Assembly: GCF_007655305.1 (NCBI RefSeq)
Contig: NZ_VLOG01000020.1
Span: 1-64,000 of the forward strand
Source: Algoriphagus algorifonticola
Lineage (GTDB): Bacteria; Bacteroidota; Bacteroidia; Cytophagales; Cyclobacteriaceae
Length of the DNA stretch: 64,000 bases
Direction: 5' to 3'
In this document: positions 36,492 through 45,158 of the stretch, one piece after another
Numbering within the stretch: the first letter of the stretch is position 1
How the letters are laid out: the number at the start of each line of letters is the position of its first letter
Notes under the pieces: generated by a model
The model's input: the letters and a program-made list of their open reading frames with translations, nothing else
The model's database searches: none
Told to the model about the DNA's origin: nothing
Position numbers and translations under genes: made by a program

Positions 36492-36963
36492 TGCTATCAA
36501 AGAACTTGAAAAGCAGTCAAACGACTTGAAAGACTTCAATTCAGTTTACGCTGAAATCGCCCAGCTAAAACAGGACTTATTGGAAAATCTGAAGTTACTA
36601 CAGGAGAACAACAAGGGGTTGTCGGATATTTCAAAGGAGGTAGAAAAGCGGCTTGAAGAATCCCAGAAGAAGATTGATGAAATCTATAAAGACAACAAGG
36701 CATTTCAGAAAGAACTGGACTCGTCTATAGCTTCCCGCCTTGACAAGCACAAATCAGACATTCAGGTTGAGATTCGAAATGAGGGCACTCAGATACAACG
36801 AGCCTTCGAAACGACATTAAATTCTAGTTTCAATCAATTGGAACTCAAGGTGAAGGAAGCTTTTGAACGACAGACAAAACAGCTAAATACGTTGAGAATA
36901 TTGACTTTTATCCTGATTGCTATTTCAATTGGGTTGGCAGTCGGATTCTTTGTAATAAAATAA
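36466..36963 (+). CDS. Coiled-coil protein with C-terminal membrane anchor
   Basis: A 165-aa protein starting inside the helicase gene (26-base overlap), so the two are co-translated. Residues 1-140 are a long coiled coil (LEKLDNAIKELEKQSNDLKD, LKQDLLENLKLLQENNKGL). Residues ~144-164 are one transmembrane helix (ILTFILIAISIGLAVGFFVI), so it is a tail-anchored protein with the coil in the cytoplasm. No family recognised. It probably partners the helicase, tethering or sensing at the membrane. Confidence 0.7.
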   Translation: MADLEKLDNAIKELEKQSNDLKDFNSVYAEIAQLKQDLLENLKLLQENNKGLSDISKEVEKRLEESQKKIDEIYKDNKAFQKELDSSIASRLDKHKSDIQVEIRNEGTQIQRAFETTLNSSFNQLELKVKEAFERQTKQLNTLRILTFILIAISIGLAVGFFVIK

Positions 36964-37465
36964 CCAGCCCAAGCAGTCACATATTGGCTTGGAGAGCTCA
37001 AGCCAAAAACTTGGCAGGGTGTATGAGAGAAGATTAGCCCACTCTGTAATTGTGATATGAGCCAATGAAAGTTCAGGGCCTGTAAACTTAATATAGTTTG
37101 AATAAAGTAAAATCATTTCGAAATTGAGGAAAAATAAAATTTTACCAGCTACTAAACCCGTTAGGGATTGAAACGAAAATCCTCTGAAGGAGATTGAAGT
37201 GAAAAGCCCGGCCACAGGAACGGCCAATCTGATTTCATGTTTTTATCATTTGATTTTCAATTACGATATAAAATGCCTTGACAATCATCCCAATTACTTG
37301 TTAAATTATTTATTATCAACACTTTACTCGTAATCACCTAAGCTCATCTACCCCAAACAAGATTAATTTTTAGAATCCAATATTTACCAGTTTTTGAGAT
37401 TACTGGCATTTATTTGATTTCTAATATTCACCACATTTTCTTAACTTTGGTAAAAATTGGATAAA
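36964..37465. other. Intergenic region with inverted repeat and AT-rich motif repeats
   Basis: It carries an 8-bp perfect inverted repeat (36984-37006, TTGGCTTG/CAAGCCAA), two copies of a GATTGAAxyGAAAAxCC motif 26 bases apart (37166-37182 and 37192-37208) and an AT-rich promoter stretch before the toxin-antitoxin genes. No gene seen. Confidence 0.5.
36984..37006. terminator. Hairpin after the helicase/coiled-coil operon
   Basis: TTGGCTTG and CAAGCCAA with a 7-base loop, 21 bases after the coiled-coil gene's stop codon. No T-run follows on the plus strand, so termination is only suggested by position. Confidence 0.35.
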
Positions 37466-38230
37466 ATGCCTAAAATCATAGAGAATAAGCTTATAGAAGA
37501 GTTTAAGAACAAAGAGTCCTTCAGCCGCGAGGAACTTTTCGATTTCTACCGCTCATTCGAACCTGACCTGAAGGAAGGAACACTAGGTTGGCGAATCTAT
37601 GACCTGAAAAACAAAAACATTATCAAGCCACTTAAAAGAGGATTGTATGTAATTTCATATAAGCCTCCTTATAAACCTGAACTTTCCCGTGATCTATTAA
37701 AAATTGCACATCGAATCAACGATGTGTTTAAGGAGATTAGATATTGTATTTGGGAAACAGGATGGCTCAATGAATTTTCCCAACACCAATCAGGCAAACG
37801 AATGATCCTGGTTGAAATAGAGAAGGACTTTACGGAATCACTCTATTTCGAGTTGAAAACCTCCTCAAAACGGGAGATATTTTTAAACCCTGACAGCAAT
37901 ACTATTGACTTTTATATTGCTGAAAGTAATTATCCGGTTGTCATAAAGAAGCTTACCAGCCGCTCTCCTATTACCACCAGGACAAAGGAAAAAGTAAAAC
38001 TTTACACCCCCCTCCTTGAAAAAATCCTGGTGGACTTGTTTGCTGACGATAAAATCTTTTACCATCTCCAGGGAGCTGAACTAACGCATATTTATGAGCA
38101 TGCAATAAACCACTACACCATCAATTTCACAAAACTCTTCAGTTATGCCAAGCGAAGGGACAAAGAACCAGAAATAAAGCAGTTTATGATTAACCACATG
38201 TCTCACCTTGTAAATGAAATCATAGAATGA
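37466..38230 (+). CDS. DUF6577/AbiEi-like antitoxin of a type IV toxin-antitoxin pair
   Basis: About 254 aa. I use the ATG at 37466 (MPKIIENK) instead of the TTG at 37457. The N-terminal ~75 residues form a winged helix (FSREELFDFYRSF, GTLGWRIYDLKNKNIIKPLK), the usual AbiEi antitoxin/repressor architecture. The remainder is the long DUF6577-like body (VDLFADDKIFYHLQGAELTH, in two parts). It should repress its own promoter and counteract the nucleotidyltransferase toxin. It overlaps the toxin gene by ATGA. Confidence 0.75.
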   Translation: MPKIIENKLIEEFKNKESFSREELFDFYRSFEPDLKEGTLGWRIYDLKNKNIIKPLKRGLYVISYKPPYKPELSRDLLKIAHRINDVFKEIRYCIWETGWLNEFSQHQSGKRMILVEIEKDFTESLYFELKTSSKREIFLNPDSNTIDFYIAESNYPVVIKKLTSRSPITTRTKEKVKLYTPLLEKILVDLFADDKIFYHLQGAELTHIYEHAINHYTINFTKLFSYAKRRDKEPEIKQFMINHMSHLVNEIIE

Positions 38231-39339
38231 TCAAGGACCACTGTTTCACAGAAGAATGGCTTGAGGCCTTTCGGAAGCAAAAAAATCACAGCCGCATTGA
38301 CAAAATCATTCTTGAAAAAATGATTTATGCGCTCCACCTGCTGGAGGAACTTCGGGCCCATGGGCTTGAATTCGTTTTTAAGGGAGGCACCAGCCTGGTC
38401 CTGTTATTGGAACAGGACAATCGTTTTTCTATTGACATTGATATCATCTGCACAGCAGGCAGGGAAGAATTGGAATCCATATTCGGAAAAATTGTAGAGG
38501 TATCCAGGTTTACCGGCTTTGAAATAGATACACACCGAAGTTACTTACCCGGTGTACCCAAAGCACATTATAAATTTTCATTTGAAACTAATCAACAGGG
38601 TTCAGGCACAATTCTATTAGACATCCTCTTTGAAAAACAACTCTATCCGGAACTTATTGAAAAACCTATAAACACAAAATGGATAGAAGTAGAAGATGAA
38701 CATTCTGTCGCACTGCCATCGGTTGACTCTATAACAGGCGATAAACTCACTGCTTTTGCGCCAAATACAATTGGCATTCCCTATTTTAAAGGCAGGGACC
38801 GCCAGCCATTTTCCATGGAAATATGCAAACAGCTCTTTGACTTGAGTAGATTATTTGAGCAAATCCGGAACATGGAGACGGTGGCTGCAAGTTTCAAAGC
38901 TTTTTCGGAACAGGAAATAGCCTATCGAAAAAATGGCCAGGAACAATTTGACTTGACTCCGGAAGACGTATTACAAGACACTCTGGATACCTGCCTGATC
39001 CTGGCAAAGCGTGGAACAGGTTCAACTGGGGAGCAGGAAAAATTTGTTGAATTACAAAGAGGTATCCGGGCCTTTGGCACAGGATTCTTAATGTCAGGAA
39101 CATTCCGTATTGACGATGCCATTCCCGCATCGGCAAGGATTGCTTACCTCGCTGCTAAACTAAAGGTTAGTGACCTGACCCCAATTGATTATTACAACGG
39201 GCAGGATGTAAGTAAACTGACTATTGAAGACCCGGATTGGAATTTCTTAAATCGTCTTAAACGTCAGCCTGACAAATCCTCTTTCTATTACTGGTACCAT
39301 ACAATCAGGCTGCTTACAGGCTCAAAAAACAATCCTTAA
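38227..39339 (+). CDS. AbiEii/AbiGii-type nucleotidyltransferase toxin
   Basis: A 370-aa protein. The nucleotidyltransferase motif is GGTSLVLLLEQDNRFSIDID (residues ~55-74), i.e. GG-T/S plus the D-x-D of the AbiEii/DUF1814 family. In characterised members the toxin modifies tRNA or other targets and stops growth during infection. It is the second gene of the pair. At 370 aa it is somewhat longer than typical (~300), with an extra C-terminal ~80 residues (RIAYLAAKLKVSDLTPIDYY) of unknown role. Confidence 0.82.
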   Translation: MIKDHCFTEEWLEAFRKQKNHSRIDKIILEKMIYALHLLEELRAHGLEFVFKGGTSLVLLLEQDNRFSIDIDIICTAGREELESIFGKIVEVSRFTGFEIDTHRSYLPGVPKAHYKFSFETNQQGSGTILLDILFEKQLYPELIEKPINTKWIEVEDEHSVALPSVDSITGDKLTAFAPNTIGIPYFKGRDRQPFSMEICKQLFDLSRLFEQIRNMETVAASFKAFSEQEIAYRKNGQEQFDLTPEDVLQDTLDTCLILAKRGTGSTGEQEKFVELQRGIRAFGTGFLMSGTFRIDDAIPASARIAYLAAKLKVSDLTPIDYYNGQDVSKLTIEDPDWNFLNRLKRQPDKSSFYYWYHTIRLLTGSKNNP

Positions 39340-39426
39340 GTGGAGTAGACACAATAGAGATGAATAAGCATAGTGTAACTATTTTGACATGCAAAAATTG
39401 AAATTCTTTGACTCAAATAAAGCTTA

Positions 39427-40482
39427 ATGGGAGACACTGACTTATTGACCTACGAGCAAGTCATTACCTCGCTCAGGAAAAAAAAACGGAAGAAACATTT
39501 ATTGCTGGGCAACGGCTTTAGCATGTCCTATGATTCCGGGATATTTTCGTATAATGCCCTAAGTAAGTTTTTGGAGAATTTAGAGAACGATACTCTTCAA
39601 AAGCTTTTCGGGATAATTAAGACAAGTAATTTTGAGTTGCTGATGGAGCAGCTCGAAAATGTTGCTAAAATCGCCGAGGTTTTTGGCGCCGAAAAAGGAG
39701 TAGTCGACAAGATTCACCAGGCTACCACAACATTAAAAGAAAGCTTGATTGAAGCCATCAAAGAGCTCCATCCTGAACATGTCTTTTCCATTTCAGAAGA
39801 GAAAAGCCAGGCTTGCGCGGATTTTCTTAATGAGTATCTTTCTCAAGAGGGCAATATTTTTACTACCAATTATGATTTGCTGCTCTATTGGGTTTTAATG
39901 AGAAACCAGTTTGATCGGATTGGAGACGGTTTTGGAAGAGAAACCGACGAGACAGGCGAATTCATAGCTCCTGAAGACAGAATGTGGTCTGAACTCCGGT
40001 GGGGCAAAAACAAGGATACACAATCAATTTTTTACGTTCACGGAGCACTCCATATTTTCGATGCCGGGATAGATATCGTTAAAGAGGAATACAGCAATGA
40101 ACATGTTTTATTGGAAAATGTCAAAGCCAGAATGGCAAGAAAGGAATACCCAATCTTTGTAACGGCCGGGAACGGAGAAGAAAAACTAAGTCATATCCGG
40201 CATAACAGGTACCTGTCTTTCTGCTACGACACGCTCTCAAATCTTGAAGGCTCCCTGATTTGCTTTGGCTTTGGTTTTGGCCTCTATGATGAACACATCA
40301 TCGCCGCTATCAATAAAGCGGCAAAGAAAAAGAAAGACGGTGATGGTAAATGGCATATGTTGAATAGCATATACATCGGAGTTTATTCCGATTCAGACTT
40401 GAAACGCCTGAAAACTATTGAAAATAAGTTTAAGTGTTATGTCCGGTATTTCGACGCTAAAACGGTAAAAGTTTGGGGTTAG
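39427..40482 (+). CDS. SIR2-like DUF4917 protein
   Basis: A 351-aa protein. Residues 24-32 (HLLLGNGFS) form the SIR2-like nucleotide-binding loop. GNIFTTNYD (142-150) and YVHGALH (His205 in the H-G motif) match the SIR2/SIR2-2 core as found in DUF4917. Most relatives lie in defence islands, where SIR2 domains deplete NAD+ on phage sensing. The residues that would make it catalytic are present. An 87-base gap separates it from the toxin gene upstream, and only 40 bases separate it from the AlbA_2 protein downstream, so SIR2 plus AlbA_2 probably form one module. Confidence 0.75.
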   Translation: MGDTDLLTYEQVITSLRKKKRKKHLLLGNGFSMSYDSGIFSYNALSKFLENLENDTLQKLFGIIKTSNFELLMEQLENVAKIAEVFGAEKGVVDKIHQATTTLKESLIEAIKELHPEHVFSISEEKSQACADFLNEYLSQEGNIFTTNYDLLLYWVLMRNQFDRIGDGFGRETDETGEFIAPEDRMWSELRWGKNKDTQSIFYVHGALHIFDAGIDIVKEEYSNEHVLLENVKARMARKEYPIFVTAGNGEEKLSHIRHNRYLSFCYDTLSNLEGSLICFGFGFGLYDEHIIAAINKAAKKKKDGDGKWHMLNSIYIGVYSDSDLKRLKTIENKFKCYVRYFDAKTVKVWG

Positions 40483-40522
40483 GCTTTATACTCGACTGCA
40501 GTAATTGCCAAAAAAACAAAAC

Positions 40523-41656
40523 ATGGCTCAACAGCTTGAATTTATCATCAGGGAATTGATCAGCAAAAACAGGGAAGGGAGTTTCTGGGACTTTAAATCT
40601 GAACCGCACGACAATAATGCTTCCCTCCTCCATGACATCCTTTGCCTGGCTAATTCGCTCCATAAAGGAGACAAATACCTTATCATCGGTATAGAGGAAA
40701 GTCAAGAAGGAACCTTGGTAAAAGGATTGGCCCAAAATCAGCCCAACAGGAAAAAGCAATCCAACTACATTGATTTCCTTAGAAGCAAAAGTTTTTCGGG
40801 AGGCATACGGCCTGAGATTGAACTACAGACACTCAAAATTGAAGGCAGCGAAATAGATGTACTGATAATTCTTGACCGGCCATTTAAGCCCTATACACTG
40901 ACTGAGGATTACAAGGACAGAGGAATAACAGTCAAAGCCCATCATATCTATACCAGAATAAATGATACTAATACCCCGCTTAACGCCTCCGCAGACCTAT
41001 GGATTGTGGAGAAAATGTGGCGGGAAAAGTTCGGAATTGATCTTAACTCGCTTGACAGGTTGAAGGCCTTGCTCAGGGAGCCTGGAAACTGGTCTATGGA
41101 TATTGGCAATAGTAATCATTTTTACCACCTGATATATCCTGAATACTCCATCATCCTGAGCGAACCGGAAAGGTTTTATGAGCCCTATAGCTACTTCTAC
41201 ACCAATGAATCCTCATTTCTGGGAACAGCCAAATTCATGTACCATACCACACCTATTGCGGAATTGGAGTATATGTATTGCGATGAAATGCGGATCATGC
41301 TTCCTGTGCCAAAAACCGGCTACCTTGATTTAGAGATGGGAGACCAATGGTACTATCACTACATATTGGATTCCTTGAATGGGCAGTTTTTATATCTTTT
41401 GACGAAGGGTGAGCTTTCCCTGGAGTCGAGAGGAATGTCCGCACCCTTTATCATTTTCAAGGATGAGGCAGAAAAGCAGCATTTCGAAGTTTTTTTAACT
41501 GACAACCAACCCCTTCTAGAACAAACTGTTGTTGGATTTGCCGGAGAATTTGCCTCAAAAAACATCAAGAGGGTAGGGAAAGAATTTGGTGTTGACCCAG
41601 CTTTCGCGGATAAAGCATACCAGGTATTTATTAGGTGGAAAACAAAGCTAATGTAG
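40523..41656 (+). CDS. AlbA_2/Schlafen-like protein
   Basis: About 377 aa from the ATG at 40523 (the TTG at 40505 is unlikely). The N-terminal ~120 residues are an AlbA_2 (Schlafen-type) domain: GSFWDFKSEPH, LLHDILCLANSLHKGDKYLI (the first conserved motif with its acidic residue), then IIGIEES. Such domains bind nucleic acid or nucleotide and act as RNases in some Schlafen relatives. The C-terminal half (YHLIYPEYSIILSEPERFYE, YWYHY-like aromatics) is unassigned. It is next to the SIR2-like gene with a 40-base gap. Confidence 0.7.
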   Translation: MAQQLEFIIRELISKNREGSFWDFKSEPHDNNASLLHDILCLANSLHKGDKYLIIGIEESQEGTLVKGLAQNQPNRKKQSNYIDFLRSKSFSGGIRPEIELQTLKIEGSEIDVLIILDRPFKPYTLTEDYKDRGITVKAHHIYTRINDTNTPLNASADLWIVEKMWREKFGIDLNSLDRLKALLREPGNWSMDIGNSNHFYHLIYPEYSIILSEPERFYEPYSYFYTNESSFLGTAKFMYHTTPIAELEYMYCDEMRIMLPVPKTGYLDLEMGDQWYYHYILDSLNGQFLYLLTKGELSLESRGMSAPFIIFKDEAEKQHFEVFLTDNQPLLEQTVVGFAGEFASKNIKRVGKEFGVDPAFADKAYQVFIRWKTKLM

Positions 41657-41801
41657 GCACAAAAGTACTGGGAGAATGGGCAAAATTCTTATTTGCCATC
41701 GTTATGAAATTGATGGATAAGGTTAAACCTATAACTACCTGTTTTGACAATCAAGGCTCCCTTAAATTGAATTCAATTATTTTTGATCACAAATTTGAGT
41801 T

Positions 41802-42479
41802 ATGATTTATATAATACCGACAAAAAGAGGCGTAGGCTGTGAGTTATGGGGCACTTATGAAGACCTGTTTAATTTATACGAAGTAATTGGTAAATTTTGG
41901 AACGATCAAAACCAGGCGAACATAAAAGGCCTGGAAAACAGGGATCAATTAATTAGTGGGTTCTCCTATGAGATCAGAAAAGCAAAAGATGGAAGTCGTT
42001 TAACCAGAACCCATAGCCATTTCTTCCATGAGTCTATTCCCTATTTTGGGGTTCAGATTTCCTGGGTTCATTTTCTCTTTTCGCTTACCGCCATTAAGTT
42101 CAATATGAGAATTTATGAAACCAATAAATTTGATGTATCCACCATTCTTCAATTAGAGTTTTGGCTTGAACGTGCCATGGTGAGCTTTGACCAAACAGGT
42201 GGAGAAAAACTTGCCGGTTATATTTCAGACGGAATTTATGCTGGCAATCCATATCTGTACCAGTTCATGAGAAGTATCAACCTGGATTTTTTCAAGCTTG
42301 GAGGAGGGAAAATCGCCTTCAGAAAACTCCCGCAATTGATGCAGAGAAGTGTATATCTGACTGAGGAGTATAATGAGTACCTCTCTTTTCTAACCGGAGA
42401 AGCCAAAAGATTGAATTGTAAAATTGATGACCTTGAATTAAGTGACGAGGAGTTTGACTATGAAGGTATTAAATGGTAA
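41802..42479 (+). CDS. Hypothetical protein (unknown, island gene)
   Basis: A 225-aa soluble protein, possibly of DUF6904 type (from memory, not verified). Features are GCELWGTYEDLFNLYEVIGK, then IPYFGVQISWVHFLFSLTAI and a helical C-terminus with an acidic tail (ELSDEEFDYEGIKW). No catalytic motif. It stands 145 bases after the AlbA_2 gene. It may be an independent cargo gene or part of the preceding module. Confidence 0.55.
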   Translation: MIYIIPTKRGVGCELWGTYEDLFNLYEVIGKFWNDQNQANIKGLENRDQLISGFSYEIRKAKDGSRLTRTHSHFFHESIPYFGVQISWVHFLFSLTAIKFNMRIYETNKFDVSTILQLEFWLERAMVSFDQTGGEKLAGYISDGIYAGNPYLYQFMRSINLDFFKLGGGKIAFRKLPQLMQRSVYLTEEYNEYLSFLTGEAKRLNCKIDDLELSDEEFDYEGIKW

Positions 42480-42589
42480 AAAACATAAGTCTGTCATTCG
42501 GTTGTTCCCCAAATCGTCTGTAAAGTTTGTGTAAAAAGCAATACGATACGCGTGATTCGTGAAAAATCAAATTAAGAAAACTAAAGATT

Positions 42590-43192
42590 ATGGGCATTCA
42601 TTACAAGCAAGCGAATATTCACTGGAATTACTTTTTAGCCATTGAAAAGGACTTTGAAACACTTAGTCGTTACATTGAATTTACAGAATCAAACAATCAA
42701 GTATTCTCGATTGAATTGGCAAGACTCCTGATGTCAGCTACCCAAGAAACTGACGTAGTGCTGAAACAAATATGTCAATTGGTAAACCCTAAGGGGAAAG
42801 CTGAAACCATAAATGACTACAAAGAAGTTATCATTAATCATATTCCAGAATTCATCGGAGAATCAATTCACATCCATAGGTTCGGCATGAGCAGTATGCC
42901 GTGGGAAAATTGGGGTGGTAAAAGTAATCCGGATTGGTGGCAAGCAAATAATAAAATCAAGCATCAACGGGTAACACACTTTGAACTTGCTAACCTGAAG
43001 AATACGTTCAATTCTATTGGTGGCCTTTTAATTTCTATTCTGTACTATTATAACCAAATTCTCCGCAATGACAGGGGGGAAAGATTATCATGGAAAGAAA
43101 CAACTAACGTGCTCAAGCCAAGCACCGCTCTATTCAGACTTCAAAATGATTATTATCAAGAACCCGGAGAATGGACTTCAATAGAATGGTGA
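42590..43192 (+). CDS. Hypothetical HEPN-like protein
   Basis: A 200-aa helical protein. PDWWQANNKIKHQRVTHFEL (residues ~119-138) has an N-x-K-x-KH-x-R pattern seen in several HEPN-like and toxin families, but the usual R-x4-6-H is not clearly placed, so this is tentative. It begins 110 bases after the previous gene. It ends 8 bases before the stop of the convergent LytTR gene. Confidence 0.5.
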   Translation: MGIHYKQANIHWNYFLAIEKDFETLSRYIEFTESNNQVFSIELARLLMSATQETDVVLKQICQLVNPKGKAETINDYKEVIINHIPEFIGESIHIHRFGMSSMPWENWGGKSNPDWWQANNKIKHQRVTHFELANLKNTFNSIGGLLISILYYYNQILRNDRGERLSWKETTNVLKPSTALFRLQNDYYQEPGEWTSIEW

Positions 43193-43200
43193 TCGACACT

Positions 43201-44016
43201 TTAACCCTCCGCCCATTCCCTAAATCCTTTTGCCCGCTTTTGGCTGATGATAATCCTGTCAGCGTATCCGGGCTGCACTATCAATTGTAGTTTGCCATTT
43301 TCTATGGGTTCAAAATATTCACAAGCATGCCGGTTCACAATTACTTGTCGGTTTGCCCGAAAAAATTTCTTAGCCGGTAACAGGCTTTGTACCTGGTCCA
43401 GTGATTGGGCAACCAGGAATTGCTCTCCTTCCAAGGTTCTGACATAGTTGTCTCCTTCATGGTGGAAAAAGTAGGCGATGGATCCAATGGGAAGTAAAAT
43501 ATTCTTTCCCGCTTTATGAACCAAAAAATCTGATTTCTCAACGGTTTCCAGCCTACCAGATGTTTTTGATCTCTGGTACATGTAATGCATGATGTAAAGT
43601 AGATTGACTAATCCTAGTAAAATAACCACCACAGGAAAATCATACTGAAGATAAACTGTATCCAGGATAAAGATCCCGTGAATGCCAAAATAGACTGCCG
43701 CCAGCAAATAAGCGATGATGGAGGGTATTACCAGGCCAAAAAGGAATTGTAATAAGCTACGCCTGTAGAGGTTTTCCAACCAATCATAGTTGGCATCCAG
43801 TTTCCCATTGATATAATGAACAATGCTGAGCAGGATGAATGCAATTAAAAAACTCCCAGCCAAAGAGGTGTAGTATTCCGGGTCCAGTAGCAATTCAAAA
43901 ATATGATACTGTTCTCCAAATGAAACCAGGAAATGAGCACCCACAAGGGAGGCAGCCATCCGAACAAGGAGAATTCTAGATGGGAACTGATATGTAACAA
44001 CACGTTCGGAATCCAT
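43201..44016 (-). CDS. LytTR-domain membrane regulator
   Basis: A 271-aa protein. Four transmembrane helices fill residues ~10-150 (LVRMAASLVGAHFLV, LAGSFLIAFILLSIVHYI, LVIPSIIAYLLAAVYF, VVVILLGLVNLLYIMHYM). Residues ~175-271 form a LytTR DNA-binding domain (IAYFFHHEGDNYVRTLEGEQ, FFRANRQVIVNRHACEYFEP). This lineage is common in Bacteroidetes, where the DNA-binding domain is attached directly to membrane helices without a receiver. Probably controls the divergent neighbour at 44123 or the ECF locus (inference). Confidence 0.85.
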   Translation of the reverse strand: MDSERVVTYQFPSRILLVRMAASLVGAHFLVSFGEQYHIFELLLDPEYYTSLAGSFLIAFILLSIVHYINGKLDANYDWLENLYRRSLLQFLFGLVIPSIIAYLLAAVYFGIHGIFILDTVYLQYDFPVVVILLGLVNLLYIMHYMYQRSKTSGRLETVEKSDFLVHKAGKNILLPIGSIAYFFHHEGDNYVRTLEGEQFLVAQSLDQVQSLLPAKKFFRANRQVIVNRHACEYFEPIENGKLQLIVQPGYADRIIISQKRAKGFREWAEG

Positions 44017-44122
44017 TGACGCGCACTTTTCAGGGTGTTATGTCTTTCGGTTTAACCTATCGGCAGATATTATCGTACAACTAACTTACGAATTTTCAAT
44101 TCTAACTCCAACTACCCGTACT

Positions 44123-44512
44123 ATGACGCAAGAACCTTTCACTTCCGCAGGTGTACAACAGAAAATTTCCGACCTGTATGCTTTGCCCGATAACCAATTA
44201 AACGATGAAGCAGCCTTGGTAAGAGCTGATTTCCCAACATGGCTCAAGGATAATTTTATCCTGAGCAATGCACAGGAAACTTACCTTGACAATATTGATG
44301 CCCAATTTATTGGGTCAGCCGCTTGTGATACTGCTACTGCAATGGAATTCAGGTTACCGATCACGCTGACAGAAACCGGCAGTACCTCAATAACTACCGC
44401 AAGGGCAAGTAAACTCATAAAAAAGAGAAAAAACATTACCATGGAATATTCAGAAACGGGAGGTGTGAGTGCCACCGGTTCATTGGATTTCGAAATAATT
44501 TACGCCAGTTGA
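44123..44512 (+). CDS. Hypothetical protein before the ECF sigma gene
   Basis: A 129-aa soluble protein. The N-terminal half has a repeated motif of Bacteroidetes short proteins (DFPTWLKDNFILSNAQETYL, AQFIGSAACDTATAMEF). The C-terminal half is beta-rich (ITLTETGSTSITTARA, SLDFEIIYAS). No signal peptide, no domain recognised. Its start is 106 bases from the divergent LytTR gene, and the ECF sigma gene follows 40 bases after its stop, so it may be cotranscribed with the sigma factor. Confidence 0.6.
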   Translation: MTQEPFTSAGVQQKISDLYALPDNQLNDEAALVRADFPTWLKDNFILSNAQETYLDNIDAQFIGSAACDTATAMEFRLPITLTETGSTSITTARASKLIKKRKNITMEYSETGGVSATGSLDFEIIYAS

Positions 44513-44552
44513 TTTGCGGCTTAGGCTGATTTTGTTTTAATTGACTCCCCTA

Positions 44553-45158
44553 ATGACTGGAAGCCAGGCTGATAACGACACTTGGCGCCTTATCCTTGAG
44601 GGAAATGAAGACGCCTTTACTGAACTCTACCTGGAATTCAGCCCGGTTATCAAGCGTCTATTGGTTTCTTATCTCAAGTCCGAACCTCTTGCAGAAGATC
44701 TGAGCCAGGAGGTATTTCTGCAATTATGGGAAGAGCGGAACAAGCTCGGGCCTATTATCACGCCCAAAGCATGGCTGGTAACCTGCGCCCGTCATAAGGC
44801 ATTTAATTTCCTGAAAAGATGCGCGGTGGACCAGGCTGCCAAATCCGAAATTCTCCGAAGCTATCCTGTCAGCCACACGAGGCCCGATGAGGATTTAACT
44901 TTAAAGGATTACTTCTTATACATTGAGGCAACTTTTCAGCGCATGCCTGAACAAACGAGGCGAATCTTTAAAAAATGCAGAGAGGAATATAAAACCTACG
45001 ATGAGGTAGCTGCTGAATTGAACATAACCAGGGATGCGGTCAAAAAACACATGGTGAGGTCGATGAAAATACTGCGTGAAACTTTAGAAAGAGACCTGGG
45101 AATTACCTTGACCATTTACTGGGTGGTCGCAGTTTATTCCCCAACTATGCATTTCTAA
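44553..45158 (+). CDS. ECF RNA polymerase sigma factor
   Basis: 201 aa from the ATG at 44553 (MTGSQADNDTWRLIL); the upstream TTG (44541) is rejected. The sigma-70 region 2 is AFTELYLEFSPVIKRLLVSY plus LAEDLSQEVFLQLWEER. Region 4 is YDEVAAELNITRDAVKKHMVRSM. It should direct transcription of the FecR/SusC/SusD locus, held inactive by FecR. Its 3' end overlaps the end of sduA by 14 bases on the other strand, so the last few codons (after the normal C-terminus LRETLERDLGI) may have been changed by the insertion. Confidence 0.88.
   Translation: MTGSQADNDTWRLILEGNEDAFTELYLEFSPVIKRLLVSYLKSEPLAEDLSQEVFLQLWEERNKLGPIITPKAWLVTCARHKAFNFLKRCAVDQAAKSEILRSYPVSHTRPDEDLTLKDYFLYIEATFQRMPEQTRRIFKKCREEYKTYDEVAAELNITRDAVKKHMVRSMKILRETLERDLGITLTIYWVVAVYSPTMHF

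Noticed and set aside
37157-37174. CRISPR array
   Set aside because: Only one repeat-like motif plus a degenerate partial copy; no regularly spaced repeats, no spacers and no cas genes in the window.
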